Source: Streptomyces capitiformicae
GTDB lineage: Bacteria > Actinomycetota > Actinomycetes > Streptomycetales > Streptomycetaceae
NCBI RefSeq assembly: GCF_002214185.1
Contig: NZ_CP022161.1
Location: 3,595,767 to 3,659,766 of the forward strand
Direction: 5' to 3'
DNA length: 64,000 nucleotides
Each line of letters begins with the position of its first letter. Position 1 is the stretch's first letter. The position numbers were made by a program, and so were the translations under genes. The notes beneath the pieces are model-generated. The model did not search any database and was not told the origin of the DNA. It was given only the letters and a program-made list of their open reading frames with translations. Positions 8,129 through 17,045 of the stretch are shown here, one piece after another.

Positions 8129-8223
8129 TCTCGGATCCCCCTCCTCAGCGACAATGATCAGCCAACCCTAGCCTCGGGCCCACACACGGGGGCCAGAGCG
8201 AACTCCGGCCCTCATCCACCGTG

Positions 8224-8535
8224 TTACTCGGAGTCCTCTTCCGCAAGCCGCTCCACATCCACCGGCGGAGCCACCGGCCGCAGCCACAGCCACGCCAAGA
8301 AGAAAACCCCCAACCCCAGCATCCCCAACCCCGTCCAGAGGTTGATGTTGACGCCCTCCGCCTTGTCGATCTCGGCGTCGGAGGCGGTGAGGCCGGTGAG
8401 GGTGATGATGATGCCGTAGACGACGAAGAGGCCGCCGATGATGCGGCGGATGTCGAAGAGGCGGGCCGCGGTCGCGGACTTGCCCTCCAGTTCGGTGACT
8501 TCGCGTTGGACGTCGCGCTCGGAGTACTCGGACAT
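8224..8535 (-). CDS. Small membrane protein following the symporter gene
   Basis: 103 residues with two hydrophobic segments (about 30-50 and 68-86). The N-terminus is charged and the C-terminus acidic. It lies 33 bp after the symporter stop on the same strand, the position where many sodium/solute symporters of actinomycetes have a small membrane partner. I do not recognise a named family; an accessory role in the transporter is inferred from position. Confidence 0.75.
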   Translation of the reverse strand: MSEYSERDVQREVTELEGKSATAARLFDIRRIIGGLFVVYGIIITLTGLTASDAEIDKAEGVNINLWTGLGMLGLGVFFLAWLWLRPVAPPVDVERLAEEDSE

Positions 8536-8568
8536 GGTGGACCCTCCAGCGGCCGGAACGAGATGCGG

Positions 8569-10248
8569 TCAGAACGAGAACGGGATGTAGCAGGCCGCGG
8601 CCAGCACGACCGCGCCCCAGCCCAGCAGGGCCGGCCGGCGGTACCAGGCGTCGTCGCCCGCGGCGGGCGGCTCCTCCATGCCGGGTGAGCGGGTGCCGTA
8701 GACCAGGCCCTGGAGGTCCTCCTCCGGCTTCGGCGCGGTGAAGAGGGAGACCGCCACCATCACCACCGCGCCCGCCACGAAGCCCGCGATCGCGGAGACG
8801 AAGTTGGCGCCCTGGTCGGAGGGGATGGCGATGACGTCCTGCTTGTAGAGGACGAAGTAGTTGATCATCGCGGCCGTCGTGCCCGCCAGCAGGCCCCAGA
8901 AGCCGGACTTCATCGACGCCCGCCGCCAGAACATGCCGACGATGAAGACGACGAACATCGGCACGTTGAAGAAGGAGAACAGCGTCTGGAGGTAGCTCAT
9001 GATGTTGGAGAAGGAGGACGCCAGGAAGGCCGTGCCGATGGAGGCCAGGACTCCGATCGCGGTGATCAGGCGGCCGAAGCGGACGTAGTACGCGTCCTCG
9101 CGGCCCCGCACCACGTACTTCGCCCAGATGTCGTTCGTGAACACGGTGTTGAAGGACGAGACGTTCGCCGCCATGCCCGCCATGAAGGCGGCCAGCAGGC
9201 CCGTCACGGCGATGCCGAGGACGCCGTTCGGGAGCAGATCCTCCATCAGATACGGGATCGCGTCGTTGTACTGGTAGCCCGACTCGGCGGTGCCGAACTT
9301 CGGGACCAGCACCGCCGCGACCAGCCCCGGGATCATCACCAGAAAGACGATGAAGATCTTCGGGAAGGCGGCGATGAGGGGCGTGCGCTGGGCGGCCGAG
9401 AGGTTCCTGGCGGACAGGGCACGCTGGACCTCCGCGAAGTTCGTCGTCCAGTAGCCGAAGGAGAGCACGAAGCCGAGGCCGAGGACGATGGTCAGCCAGT
9501 TCGCGCCGAGCGGGTTGTCGCTGCCGATGCCGGTGCCGCCCCAGGCCGTCACGAAGTCGGGGCCGCGGCTCTCGGCCAGCGAGTCGGACAGGCCGTCCCA
9601 GCCGCCGACCTTCTTCAGGCCGAGCACGGCGATCGGGATCAGGGCGGCGAGGATCACGAAGAACTGCAGCACCTCGTTGTAGATCGCCGAGGAGAGACCG
9701 CCGAGGGTGATGTACGCCAGCACGAAGAAGCCCGCGACGACGATCGACACCCACTCCGGCCAGCCCAGCAGTGCCTCGACGACGATGGCGAGGGCGTACA
9801 GGTTCACCCCGGCGATGAGGATCGCGGCGAAGGCGAACAGGATCGAGCTCAGCAGATGCGCGCCCCGGTCGAAGCGCAGCAGCAGGAACTCGGGGACGGA
9901 GCGGACCTTGCTGCCGTAGTAGAACGGCATCATCACCAGGCCGAGGAAGACCATGGCCGGGATGGCGCCGATCCAGTACCAGTGGGTGGTGTAGACGCCG
10001 TACTGCGCGCTGTTGGCGGCCATCCCGAGGATCTCGGTGGCGCCCAGGTTGGCCGCGATGAACGCGAGGCCGGTCACCCACGCGGGCAGCGAGCGTCCGG
10101 AGAGGAAGAAGTCGAGGCTCGTCTTCACCGACCGCCGGGCGGCGAAACCGATGCCGAGGACCACGACGAAGTAGATCGCCAGGATCGTGTAGTCCAGCCA
10201 GTCGGTGGGGAGCCGTAGCTCGGCGGCCGTGTAGGTGGGGGTCTGCAT
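8569..10248 (-). CDS. Sodium:solute symporter (SSS family), probably a sugar transporter
   Basis: 559 residues with about 13-14 hydrophobic helices. SSS-family features include the first helix (LDYTILAIYFVVVLGIGFAA), FFLSGRSLPAW, the GATEILGMAANSAQYG segment and the later GLLAAFMAGMAANVSSFNTVFTNDIW block, where the SSFNT serines correspond to Na+-site residues in vSGLT-like proteins. It is divergent from galT and shares a 137-bp control region with it, so galactose or a related sugar is a plausible substrate. The substrate is inferred from context, not from diagnostic residues. Confidence 0.88.
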   Translation of the reverse strand: MQTPTYTAAELRLPTDWLDYTILAIYFVVVLGIGFAARRSVKTSLDFFLSGRSLPAWVTGLAFIAANLGATEILGMAANSAQYGVYTTHWYWIGAIPAMVFLGLVMMPFYYGSKVRSVPEFLLLRFDRGAHLLSSILFAFAAILIAGVNLYALAIVVEALLGWPEWVSIVVAGFFVLAYITLGGLSSAIYNEVLQFFVILAALIPIAVLGLKKVGGWDGLSDSLAESRGPDFVTAWGGTGIGSDNPLGANWLTIVLGLGFVLSFGYWTTNFAEVQRALSARNLSAAQRTPLIAAFPKIFIVFLVMIPGLVAAVLVPKFGTAESGYQYNDAIPYLMEDLLPNGVLGIAVTGLLAAFMAGMAANVSSFNTVFTNDIWAKYVVRGREDAYYVRFGRLITAIGVLASIGTAFLASSFSNIMSYLQTLFSFFNVPMFVVFIVGMFWRRASMKSGFWGLLAGTTAAMINYFVLYKQDVIAIPSDQGANFVSAIAGFVAGAVVMVAVSLFTAPKPEEDLQGLVYGTRSPGMEEPPAAGDDAWYRRPALLGWGAVVLAAACYIPFSF

Positions 10249-10385
10249 GCGGCGCTCACTCCACTTTGGTGTTCTTTGTTTGATTGTGGTGGTGACGGGC
10301 GGGGGAGCTTGTGCTTTGATGTGTTCGGTTCTGTTTGGTACAAGCTGGCTTGATCGCTTGAAGCGGTACGGATGGGGAGCTCGCA
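10249..10385. promoter_or_regulatory. Divergent control region of symporter and gal operon
   Basis: The 137-bp region is AT-richer than its surroundings. It contains the repeated motif TTTGATTGTG (10279-10288) and TTTGATGTG (10315-10323), and CTTGATCGCTTGAAG further down. Direct hexamer-like repeats of this type are a reported feature of galactose promoters in Streptomyces. The exact promoter elements were not resolved. Confidence 0.45.
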
Positions 10386-11447
10386 GTGAAGAAGACCTCG
10401 ACCCGGTTGGCCGACGGTCGTGAGCTGATCTACTACGACCTGCGCGACGACAACGTGCGCGACGCGGTGGACAGGCGGCCCCTGGAGCGCACCGTCACCA
10501 CTTCGGAGGTACGCCGGGACCCGCTGCTCGGCGACTCGGTGGCGATCGCCTCGCACCGCCAGGGCCGTACCTACCACCCGCCGGCGAACGAGTGCCCGCT
10601 CTGCCCCTCCGAGGGCGACCGGCTCAGCGAGATACCGGACTCGTCGTACGACGTCGTCGTGTTCGAGAACCGTTTCCCGTCGCTGGCCGGTGACTCCGGC
10701 CGTTGCGAGGTCGTCTGCTTCACCTCGGACCACAACGCGTCCTTCGCCGACCTCACCGAGGAGCAGGCGCGCCTGGTCCTGGAGGCGTGGACGGACCGTA
10801 CGGCCGAGCTGTCGCATCTCCCCTCCGTGGAGCAGGTCTTCTGCTTCGAGAACCGCGGCGCCGAGATCGGCGTGACGCTCGGTCACCCGCACGGCCAGAT
10901 CTACGCGTACCCCTTCACCACTCCCCGTACCGCCCTGATGCTGCGCTCGCTCGCGGCCCACAAGGACGCCACCGGCGGCGAGAACCTCTTCGACGCCGTA
11001 CTGGAGAGCGAACTGGCGGGCGAACGGGTGGTCCTGGAGACCGAGCACTGGGTCGCCTTCGTGCCGTTCGCGGCGCACTGGCCGTACGAAGTCCACCTCT
11101 ACCCTCGCCGCCGGGTGCCGGACCTGCTGGCCCTCGACGAGGACGCGCGCACAGAATTCCCCCAGGTCTATCTGGAACTCTTGAGGCGCTTCGACCGGAT
11201 CTTCGGTGAGGGCGAGCCTCCGACGCCGTACATCGCGGCCTGGCACCAGGCCCCGTTCGGCACACTGGAGGAGTTCGACGGGGTGAGTCGTGACGACTTC
11301 GCACTCCACCTCGAGCTTTTCACCATCCGCCGAACCTCCGGCAAGCTGAAGTTCCTCGCGGGTTCCGAATCCGGCATGAACGTGTTCATCAACGACGTGC
11401 CGCCGGAGCGCGCGGCCGAGCGACTGCGAGAGGTAGCGAGTTCATGA
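10386..11447 (+). CDS. galT: Galactose-1-phosphate uridylyltransferase
   Basis: 353 residues from a GTG start. It catalyses the UMP exchange between UDP-glucose and galactose-1-phosphate, the middle step of the Leloir pathway. Key features are the Cys-x-x-Cys pair (CPLC, residues 70-73) that binds zinc in this family and the active-site triad HPH at 167-169 ([11 protein letters not shown]), whose second His carries UMP. The C-terminal domain includes [12 protein letters not shown]. First gene of a galT-galE-galK operon; its stop overlaps the start of galE (ATGA). Confidence 0.97.
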   Translation: MKKTSTRLADGRELIYYDLRDDNVRDAVDRRPLERTVTTSEVRRDPLLGDSVAIASHRQGRTYHPPANECPLCPSEGDRLSEIPDSSYDVVVFENRFPSLAGDSGRCEVVCFTSDHNASFADLTEEQARLVLEAWTDRTAELSHLPSVEQVFCFENRGAEIGVTLGHPHGQIYAYPFTTPRTALMLRSLAAHKDATGGENLFDAVLESELAGERVVLETEHWVAFVPFAAHWPYEVHLYPRRRVPDLLALDEDARTEFPQVYLELLRRFDRIFGEGEPPTPYIAAWHQAPFGTLEEFDGVSRDDFALHLELFTIRRTSGKLKFLAGSESGMNVFINDVPPERAAERLREVASS

Positions 11448-12406
11448 GCGGTAAGTACCTGGTCACAGGTGGCGCGGGTTACGTCGGCAGCGTGGTCGCC
11501 CGGCATCTGCTGGAGGCGGGCCACGAGGTCGTCGTCCTCGACAACCTTTCGACGGGCTTCCGCGAGGGCGTGCCGGCGGGGGCGTCCTTCGTCGAGGGCG
11601 ACATCAGGGACGCCGCCAAGTGGCTGGACCCCTCCTTCGACGCCGTGCTCCACTTCGCCGCGTTCTCGCAGGTCGGCGAGTCGGTCGTCAAGCCCGAGAA
11701 GTACTGGGACAACAACGTCGGCGGCACCATGGCCCTGCTGGCCGCGATGCGCGAGGCGGGCGTCCGCAAGCTCGTCTTCTCGTCCACGGCGGCGACGTAC
11801 GGCGAGCCGGAGACGACCCCCATCGTGGAGTCGGCGCCCACCCGGCCGACCAACCCCTACGGCGCGTCGAAGCTCGCCGTCGACCACATGATCACCGGTG
11901 AGGCGGCGGCCCACGGCCTCGGAGCGGTCTCTCTGCGCTACTTCAACGTGGCGGGGGCGTACGGCGACTGCGGCGAGCGCCATGACCCCGAGTCGCACCT
12001 GATCCCGCTGGTCCTCCAGGTCGCCCAGGGCAGGCGCGAGGCGATCTCGGTCTTCGGTGACGACTACCCGACCCCCGACGGCACCTGCATCCGTGACTAC
12101 ATCCACGTCGCGGACCTCGCGGAGGCCCACCTGCTGGCGGTCGAGGCGGCCACGCCCGGCGAACACCTCATCTGCAACCTCGGCAACGGCAACGGCTTCT
12201 CGGTCCGCGAGGTCATCGAGACCGTCCGCAAGGTGACGGGCCACCCCATCCCGGAGGTCGTGGCCCCGCGCCGCGGCGGCGACCCGGCGGTGCTCGTCGC
12301 GTCCGCGCAGGCGGCCCGCGAGCGGCTCGGCTGGAACCCGTCCCGCGCGGACCTCGCGGGGATCGTCGCCGACGCGTGGGAGTTCGCGCAGCGGCGGGCC
12401 AAGTAA
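11444..12406 (+). CDS. galE: UDP-glucose 4-epimerase
   Basis: 320 residues, an extended short-chain dehydrogenase. The NAD-binding motif GGAGYVGS lies near residues 8-15, the catalytic Tyr-x-x-x-Lys is Y139-K143 (YGASK), and the upstream SSTAATYG supplies the catalytic Ser/Thr. [18 protein letters not shown] is a strongly conserved galE block. It regenerates UDP-glucose from UDP-galactose. Coupled to galT through a 4-bp overlap. Confidence 0.97.
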   Translation: MSGKYLVTGGAGYVGSVVARHLLEAGHEVVVLDNLSTGFREGVPAGASFVEGDIRDAAKWLDPSFDAVLHFAAFSQVGESVVKPEKYWDNNVGGTMALLAAMREAGVRKLVFSSTAATYGEPETTPIVESAPTRPTNPYGASKLAVDHMITGEAAAHGLGAVSLRYFNVAGAYGDCGERHDPESHLIPLVLQVAQGRREAISVFGDDYPTPDGTCIRDYIHVADLAEAHLLAVEAATPGEHLICNLGNGNGFSVREVIETVRKVTGHPIPEVVAPRRGGDPAVLVASAQAARERLGWNPSRADLAGIVADAWEFAQRRAK

Positions 12407-12435
12407 CTGGGCCAACTGGGCCAGTGGCTGGGCCA
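12407..12435 (+). repeat. Three direct CTGGGCCA repeats in the galE-galK gap
   Basis: The octamer CTGGGCCA occurs at 12407, 12416 and 12428, directly after the galE stop codon. Partly self-complementary; it may form weak hairpins. Function not evident. Confidence 0.5.
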
Positions 12436-12489
12436 GGTAACTTGCTGGCGCAGCCAGTTCGGAAAGTACGAAAGGTCAGGGACAAAGGG

Positions 12490-13653
12490 ATGAGCGAGGC
12501 CGTAGAGGTCGCTGTCGCCCAGCGGTTCGAGGAGCTGTACGGGGCGGCACCGGAGGGAGTGTGGGCGGCGCCGGGCCGGGTGAACCTGATCGGTGAGCAC
12601 ACCGACTACAACGACGGTTTCGTCATGCCCTTCGCCCTCCCGCACACCACGGTCGCGGCGGTCTCGCGACGCGAGGACGGCGTACTGCGCCTGCACTCGT
12701 CCGACGTCGAGGGCGGGGTCGTGGAGCTGTCGCTCGACACCCTGGCCCCCGAGTCGGACCGGAGGTGGACGGCGTACCCGGCGGGCGTCGTCTGGGCCCT
12801 GGTCGAGGCCGGCCACACGGTGACGGGCGCCGACGTGCACATGTCCTCCACGGTCCCGACCGGCGCCGGCCTGTCGTCGTCGGCGGCGCTGGAAGTCGTC
12901 GTGGCCCTGGCCCTGAACGACCTGTTCGCGCTGGACCTGAAGGGCTGGCAGCTGGCCCGCCTGTGCCAGCGCGCGGAGAACGTCTACGTGGGCGCCCCCA
13001 CGGGGATCATGGACCAGACGGCGTCGGCGTGCTGCGAGGCGGGCCACGCGCTGTTCCTCGACACCCGGGACCTCTCCCAGAAGCAGATCCCCTTCGACCT
13101 GGCGGCCGAGGGCATGCAGCTCCTCGTCGTCGACACCCAGGTCAAGCACTCCCACAGCGAGGGCGAGTACGGCAAGCGCCGCGCGGGCTGCGAGAAGGGC
13201 GCGGAGCTGCTGGGCGTCGACGCCTTGCGGGACGTCGCGTACGACGAGCTGGACGCGGCCCTGACCCGCCTCGGCGACGAGGAGGAGGTCCGCCGCCTGG
13301 TCCGCCACATCGTGACGGAGAACCACCGGGTGGAGAAGGTGGTCGCGCTCCTGGAGTCGGGCGAGACGCGGGCGATCGGCCCCGTCCTGAACGAGGGCCA
13401 CGTCTCCCTCCGCGACGACTTCCGCATCTCCTGCCCCGAACTCGACCTCGTCGTCGACACGGCCCTCGCCTCCGGCGCGATCGGCGCCCGCATGACCGGC
13501 GGCGGCTTCGGTGGCTCGGCGATCGTCCTGGTCGACGCCACGGACGCGGACACGGTCACCAAGGCGGTGGAGGAGGCCTTCGCGGCCGCCGCCTTCACGG
13601 CCCCGCGGGTGTTCGTGGCGGTACCTTCGGCGGGGGCGCGGCGGATCTCCTGA
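12490..13653 (+). CDS. galK: Galactokinase
   Basis: 387 residues from the ATG at 12490 (AAAGGG ribosome site just upstream); the frame is open further upstream but that stretch has no conservation pattern. It phosphorylates galactose at C1 with ATP, the entry step of the Leloir pathway. GHMP-kinase signatures are in order: GRVNLIGEHTDYNDGF (from about residue 29), the ATP-binding PTGAGLSSSAAL, and the C-terminal MTGGGFGGSAI. Last gene of the gal operon, 83 bp after galE. Confidence 0.97.
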   Translation: MSEAVEVAVAQRFEELYGAAPEGVWAAPGRVNLIGEHTDYNDGFVMPFALPHTTVAAVSRREDGVLRLHSSDVEGGVVELSLDTLAPESDRRWTAYPAGVVWALVEAGHTVTGADVHMSSTVPTGAGLSSSAALEVVVALALNDLFALDLKGWQLARLCQRAENVYVGAPTGIMDQTASACCEAGHALFLDTRDLSQKQIPFDLAAEGMQLLVVDTQVKHSHSEGEYGKRRAGCEKGAELLGVDALRDVAYDELDAALTRLGDEEEVRRLVRHIVTENHRVEKVVALLESGETRAIGPVLNEGHVSLRDDFRISCPELDLVVDTALASGAIGARMTGGGFGGSAIVLVDATDADTVTKAVEEAFAAAAFTAPRVFVAVPSAGARRIS

Positions 13654-13668
13654 AAGGGTTCGCCCGCC

Positions 13669-14112
13669 TCACCCCAACCGCTTCGTCAGCGTGTACTCCG
13701 TGATCCCGGGCGGATAGTCCGGGATCACGCAGACCACCTCGTAGCCGTGGCGTCGGTAGAAGTCGGGGGCCTGGAAGTCCCAGGTCTCCAGGCGGGCGGT
13801 GCGGCAGCGGCGTTCGGTGGTGGCCAGGTGTTCGGCCTTCGACAGCAACCGGGAGCCCAGCCCCGCGCCCCGGTGGGGTTCGTCGACCCAGAGGTACGTC
13901 ACGTGGAGCCAGGTCGCCCAGGTGTGGCCGACCAGGCCGCCGGCCAGCTCGCCCGACTCGTCCAAGGCCCAGACGTGGAGGGGAAGTTCCCGTTCGTCGG
14001 GGGTGCCGCGGAGGGCGCGGAGGACGGGGGAGGCCGCCGTGTTTGTGGCGCGGAGCCGGGAATGCAGCAATTGCCTTCGTTCTCTGTCGACTTCTGTCTC
14101 AATACGAAACAT
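13669..14112 (-). CDS. GNAT family N-acetyltransferase
   Basis: 147 residues from the ATG at 14112 (MFRIETEVDRERR); an upstream start at 14151 is possible. The acetyl-CoA-binding motif A is LWVDEPHRGAGLGSRLL (the R/Q-x-x-G-x-G/A pattern as HRGAGLG), and FYRRHGYEVV is the typical GNAT C-terminal strand-turn. The acceptor cannot be told. Converges on galK with only 15 bp between stop codons. Confidence 0.9.
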   Translation of the reverse strand: MFRIETEVDRERRQLLHSRLRATNTAASPVLRALRGTPDERELPLHVWALDESGELAGGLVGHTWATWLHVTYLWVDEPHRGAGLGSRLLSKAEHLATTERRCRTARLETWDFQAPDFYRRHGYEVVCVIPDYPPGITEYTLTKRLG

Positions 14113-14375
14113 GAGGCACACCATAAACGCGCCGGCCAACCAGTTCTGCAAATGAGCTTCCGCTCCTGGCCCCCGGCCGTACCCTGATGAATAGCACCGG
14201 TGGGGGCCGGTGTTGATCAGGGGGCGAGACAGTCGGGTACGACGCCCGGAGTGGGGGTAGCAGATCCAGCACGGCGGCGGCCGTGCGGCTGCGGCAACCC
14301 CGTCCCAGGTGTAAACCGGGGAGCGCTCCGGGCGGCGTACCCGCGCCGGTCGTCCCCCGACCAGTGGGGGTTTCA

Positions 14376-15173
14376 GTGGTTCGCATCCGAGTCCTGGTCG
14401 TCGACGACCACCGCATCTTCGCCGAGTCGCTCGCCGCGGCCCTCGCCGCCGAGCCCGACGTCGACGTGTCCGCGGCCGGCAGCGGCCCCGCCGCGCTGCG
14501 CTGCCTGGAACGCGCGGCGGCCGAGGGCCGCAAGTACGACGTACTGCTGGTCGACGCCGACCTCGGGGGCCACGCCCCCGGCGCGCGCCCGGCCGCCGTA
14601 CCCGTACCCGCGCCTGTCGCCGCCGTGCCGGGGCAGGAAGGCGGGGACGACGGGCTCGTCGATGGCATATCGCTCGTCGCGGGCGTGCGGTCGGGGCAGC
14701 CGAGCGTACGGACCGTCGTCCTCGCGGAGAGGGACGATCCGCGCCGGGCCGCCCTCGCGCTCCAGGCCGGGGCCTCGGGATGGGTCGCCAAGGACTGTTC
14801 GCTGTCGCGGCTGCTGACCGTGATCCGTGGCGTGCTGCGGGACGAGACGCACCTGCCGCCCGCGCTTCTCACGGGCGTACTGCGGGAGCTGACCGCCGCC
14901 CGCAAGCACCGCACGGAGAGCGAGCGGCTGGTCGAATCTCTCACTCCACGTGAGCGGGAGGTGCTTCGGTGCATGGTCGCGGGGCTGGGGCGCAAGGCCG
15001 TCGCCGAGCGCCTGTTCCTGTCGCCCCACACCGTCCGCACGCATATGCAGAACGTCCTCGGGAAGCTCGGCGTGCACTCCACCCTCGCCGCCGTCGCACT
15101 CGCGCGCCGCGCCGGTGTAGGGCCCGCCGACCTAACCGGGGATGTTGTCGAACGGGGCGGTCAACTGGCGTAG
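14376..15173 (+). CDS. Orphan LuxR-family response regulator
   Basis: 265 residues from the GTG at 14376 (AGTGGGGG ribosome site). Receiver domain: RIRVLVVDDHRIFAESLAAAL with DD near residues 9-10, and the phospho-acceptor Asp in YDVLLVDADLGG. A Pro/Ala/Val-rich insertion (PGARPAAVPVPAPVAAVPGQ) interrupts the receiver right after that site, which is unusual. The C-terminus has a LuxR HTH (LTPREREVLRCMVAGLGRKAVAERLFLSPHTVRTHM...). No histidine kinase is adjacent. Its 3' end overlaps the marR gene on the other strand by 42 bp. Confidence 0.88.
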   Translation: MVRIRVLVVDDHRIFAESLAAALAAEPDVDVSAAGSGPAALRCLERAAAEGRKYDVLLVDADLGGHAPGARPAAVPVPAPVAAVPGQEGGDDGLVDGISLVAGVRSGQPSVRTVVLAERDDPRRAALALQAGASGWVAKDCSLSRLLTVIRGVLRDETHLPPALLTGVLRELTAARKHRTESERLVESLTPREREVLRCMVAGLGRKAVAERLFLSPHTVRTHMQNVLGKLGVHSTLAAVALARRAGVGPADLTGDVVERGGQLA

Positions 15174-15629
15174 CAGGCCCGCGAGTTCGCCTCGCTGGGC
15201 GCTCGACAGCTCGCTCAGGATCGCCCGTTCCTGGTCGAGGAGCCCGGCGAGCGCCTGGTCCGCCCGGTCCCGGCCCTCGTCCGTCAGCCGGACGAGCACG
15301 CCCCGCCGGTCCGACGGGTCGGGCAGCCGCTCCACCAGGCCCTTCTTCGCCAGCCGGTCGATACGGTTCGTCATCGTGCCCGAGGTCACCAGCGTCTGGG
15401 TGAGCAACTGCCCCGGAGAGAGCTGATACGGGTTTCCGGCACGCCTCAGCGCCGTCAGCACGTCGAACTCCCACGGCTCCAGCTGATGCTCGGCGAACGC
15501 CAGCCTGCGCGCACGGTCCAGATGCCGGGCCAGCCTGCTCACCCGGCTGAGTACTTCCAGCGGCTCCACGTCGAGGTCGGGGCGCTCCCGGCGCCACGCT
15601 GCGACCAGCCGATCGACCTCGTCCTCCAT
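15132..15629 (-). CDS. MarR family transcriptional regulator
   Basis: 165 residues from the ATG at 15629 (MEDEVDRLVAAW). The winged helix is visible: LEPWEFDVLTALRRAG, LLTQTLVTSGTMTNRIDRLAKKGLVER and the wing DPSDRRGVLVRLTDEGR. Divergent from a methyltransferase gene with a perfect long inverted repeat between them, so autoregulation and control of that gene are likely. Ligand unknown. Its 3' end overlaps the LuxR gene tail to tail. Confidence 0.92.
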   Translation of the reverse strand: MEDEVDRLVAAWRRERPDLDVEPLEVLSRVSRLARHLDRARRLAFAEHQLEPWEFDVLTALRRAGNPYQLSPGQLLTQTLVTSGTMTNRIDRLAKKGLVERLPDPSDRRGVLVRLTDEGRDRADQALAGLLDQERAILSELSSAQRGELAGLLRQLTAPFDNIPG

Positions 15630-15661
15630 GACGATCAGTGTAGTGGTTGTGTCGATGTGAA

Positions 15662-15696
15662 GTCTCTTGATGTCAAGTCTCTTGACATCAAGAGAC
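15662..15696. promoter_or_regulatory. Perfect 16-bp inverted repeat, probable MarR operator
   Basis: GTCTCTTGATGTCAAG (15662-15677) and its exact complement CTTGACATCAAGAGAC (15681-15696) are separated by TCT. The site sits 33 bp before the marR start and 65 bp before the methyltransferase start. A further direct copy of the GTCTCTTGA half lies inside it, suggesting two overlapping dimer sites. Confidence 0.8.
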
Positions 15697-15760
15697 AGGG
15701 GTACGACAGTGAGGGGCATCCGTGCAGCAGGAGTGGAGAAGCGAGGAGCGGGAGTCAGTC

Positions 15761-16576
15761 ATGTCCGTCAGCCCCACCTGGGACCCCCAGCAGTACCTGC
15801 GTCACGCCGGCCACCGTGCCCGCGCCTTCGTCGACCTGCTCGCCCATGTGTCCGACCCGCCCGCGGAGCGCCTCCGGATCGCCGACCTCGGCTGCGGCCC
15901 CGGCAACGTCACCCGGCTGCTCGCCGACCGCTGGCCCGCCGCGCGCATCACCGGGTATGACAACTCGCCCGAGATGCTCGACAAGGCCCACGTCGATCAC
16001 GAGGGACCCACACCGGGTGGCGGCCGTATCGACTTCGCCCCGGCCGACGTCCGCACCTGGGCGCCCTCGGAGCCGTACGACCTGATCATCAGCAACGCCA
16101 CCCTCCAGTGGGTCCCGGGGCATGTCGACCGGTTCCCGGCCTGGGTGGACGCGCTGGCCGCCGGTGGAACGTTCGCCTTCCAGGTCCCCGGCAACTTCGA
16201 CTCGCCCAGCCATCGCCTCATGCGGGAACTCGCCCGGTCCGACCGGTGGAAGGACCGGCTCGGCGGCACCCTCCGCCACGACGACGCGGTCCACACGCCC
16301 GCCGCCTACCTCGCCGCGCTCGCCGACCTCGGCTGCGAGGTGGACGCCTGGGAGACGACGTACATCCATCTCCTCCAGGGCGAGGACCCGGTGCTCGACT
16401 GGGTGCAGGGCACCGGCCTGCGCCCGATCCTCTCCGAACTCGGCCCGGACGCCGACCCGTTCGTCACCGAGTACCGGGCGGCCCTGCGCGAGGCCTACCC
16501 ACCCACCGCCCACGGCACCCCGTTCCCGTTCCGCCGTGTCTTCGCGGTCGCCCGCAGGCCGGGGTCGAACCGGTGA
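15761..16576 (+). CDS. tam: Class I SAM methyltransferase, trans-aconitate 2-methyltransferase-like
   Basis: 271 residues from the ATG at 15761 (GGGAG ribosome site; a GTG at 15722 would add 13 residues). The SAM-binding motif I is IADLGCGPGNVTRLLADRWP, with GYDNSPEML as the acidic motif II and IISNATLQWVPGH as motif IV. The start SPTWDPQQYL and the DLGCGPGN/NATLQW combination are typical of Tam, which methylates trans-aconitate, an inhibitor of aconitase. The substrate call is by family resemblance. Translationally coupled to the next gene by GTGA. Confidence 0.85.
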   Translation: MSVSPTWDPQQYLRHAGHRARAFVDLLAHVSDPPAERLRIADLGCGPGNVTRLLADRWPAARITGYDNSPEMLDKAHVDHEGPTPGGGRIDFAPADVRTWAPSEPYDLIISNATLQWVPGHVDRFPAWVDALAAGGTFAFQVPGNFDSPSHRLMRELARSDRWKDRLGGTLRHDDAVHTPAAYLAALADLGCEVDAWETTYIHLLQGEDPVLDWVQGTGLRPILSELGPDADPFVTEYRAALREAYPPTAHGTPFPFRRVFAVARRPGSNR

Positions 16577-16932
16577 TCGCCGCACTCGACCACGTCCAGC
16601 TCGCCGCGCCGCCGGGGTCGGAGGAGCGGTTGAGGGCGTACTACGTGGGTGTTCTCGGCATGGTCGAGATCCCCAAGCCGCCGGTGCTCGCCGCGCGGGG
16701 CGGTTGCTGGTTCCGGGCGGGGGAGGTCGTTCTGCACCTCGGGATCGAGGAGCGCTTCAGGCCCGCGAAGAAGGCCCACCCGGGGCTGCGGGTGCGGGGT
16801 ATCGAGGAGTACGCAGCCCGGCTCGCCCGGTGCGGGGCGCCCGTGACCTGGGATGACGGGCTTCCGGGGTGTCGGCGCTTCTACTCCGAGGATTCCGTGG
16901 GGAACCGGCTGGAGTTCCTGGAGCCGGGCTGA
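16573..16932 (+). CDS. VOC family (glyoxalase/bleomycin-resistance fold) protein
   Basis: 119 residues; the GTG start at 16573 overlaps the methyltransferase stop (GTGA). VOC features: an opening LDHVQLAAPPGSEERLRAYY, CWFRAGEVVLHLGIE in the middle and the terminal RFYSEDSVGNRLEFLE, where the Glu is a usual metal-binding position. May be a small-molecule-modifying or binding protein working with Tam. Substrate unknown. Confidence 0.9.
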   Translation: MIAALDHVQLAAPPGSEERLRAYYVGVLGMVEIPKPPVLAARGGCWFRAGEVVLHLGIEERFRPAKKAHPGLRVRGIEEYAARLARCGAPVTWDDGLPGCRRFYSEDSVGNRLEFLEPG

Positions 16933-16971
16933 GCCGGGCCGCCGTCCGGACCCTCAATGTTGTGCAGAATA

Positions 16972-17000
16972 TTGACGGCAGATAGAAGTGAGCCTACTTT
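16972..17000 (+). promoter_or_regulatory. Candidate sigma-70-type promoter of the transporter gene
   Basis: TTGACG at 16972-16977 and TACTTT at 16995-17000 are separated by 17 bp, close to the vegetative consensus. The start codon follows 45 bp later. Confidence 0.6.
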
Positions 17001-17045
17001 CGCGGTGTCACTCCCTCGTCCCCCCATCGCTCCAGGGAGACCCGC

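Noticed and set aside
8168..10081. Long minus-strand frame overlapping the symporter gene in another phase
   Set aside because: It is a shadow of the symporter gene with Arg/Pro/His-rich sequence; the symporter frame has clear membrane helices.
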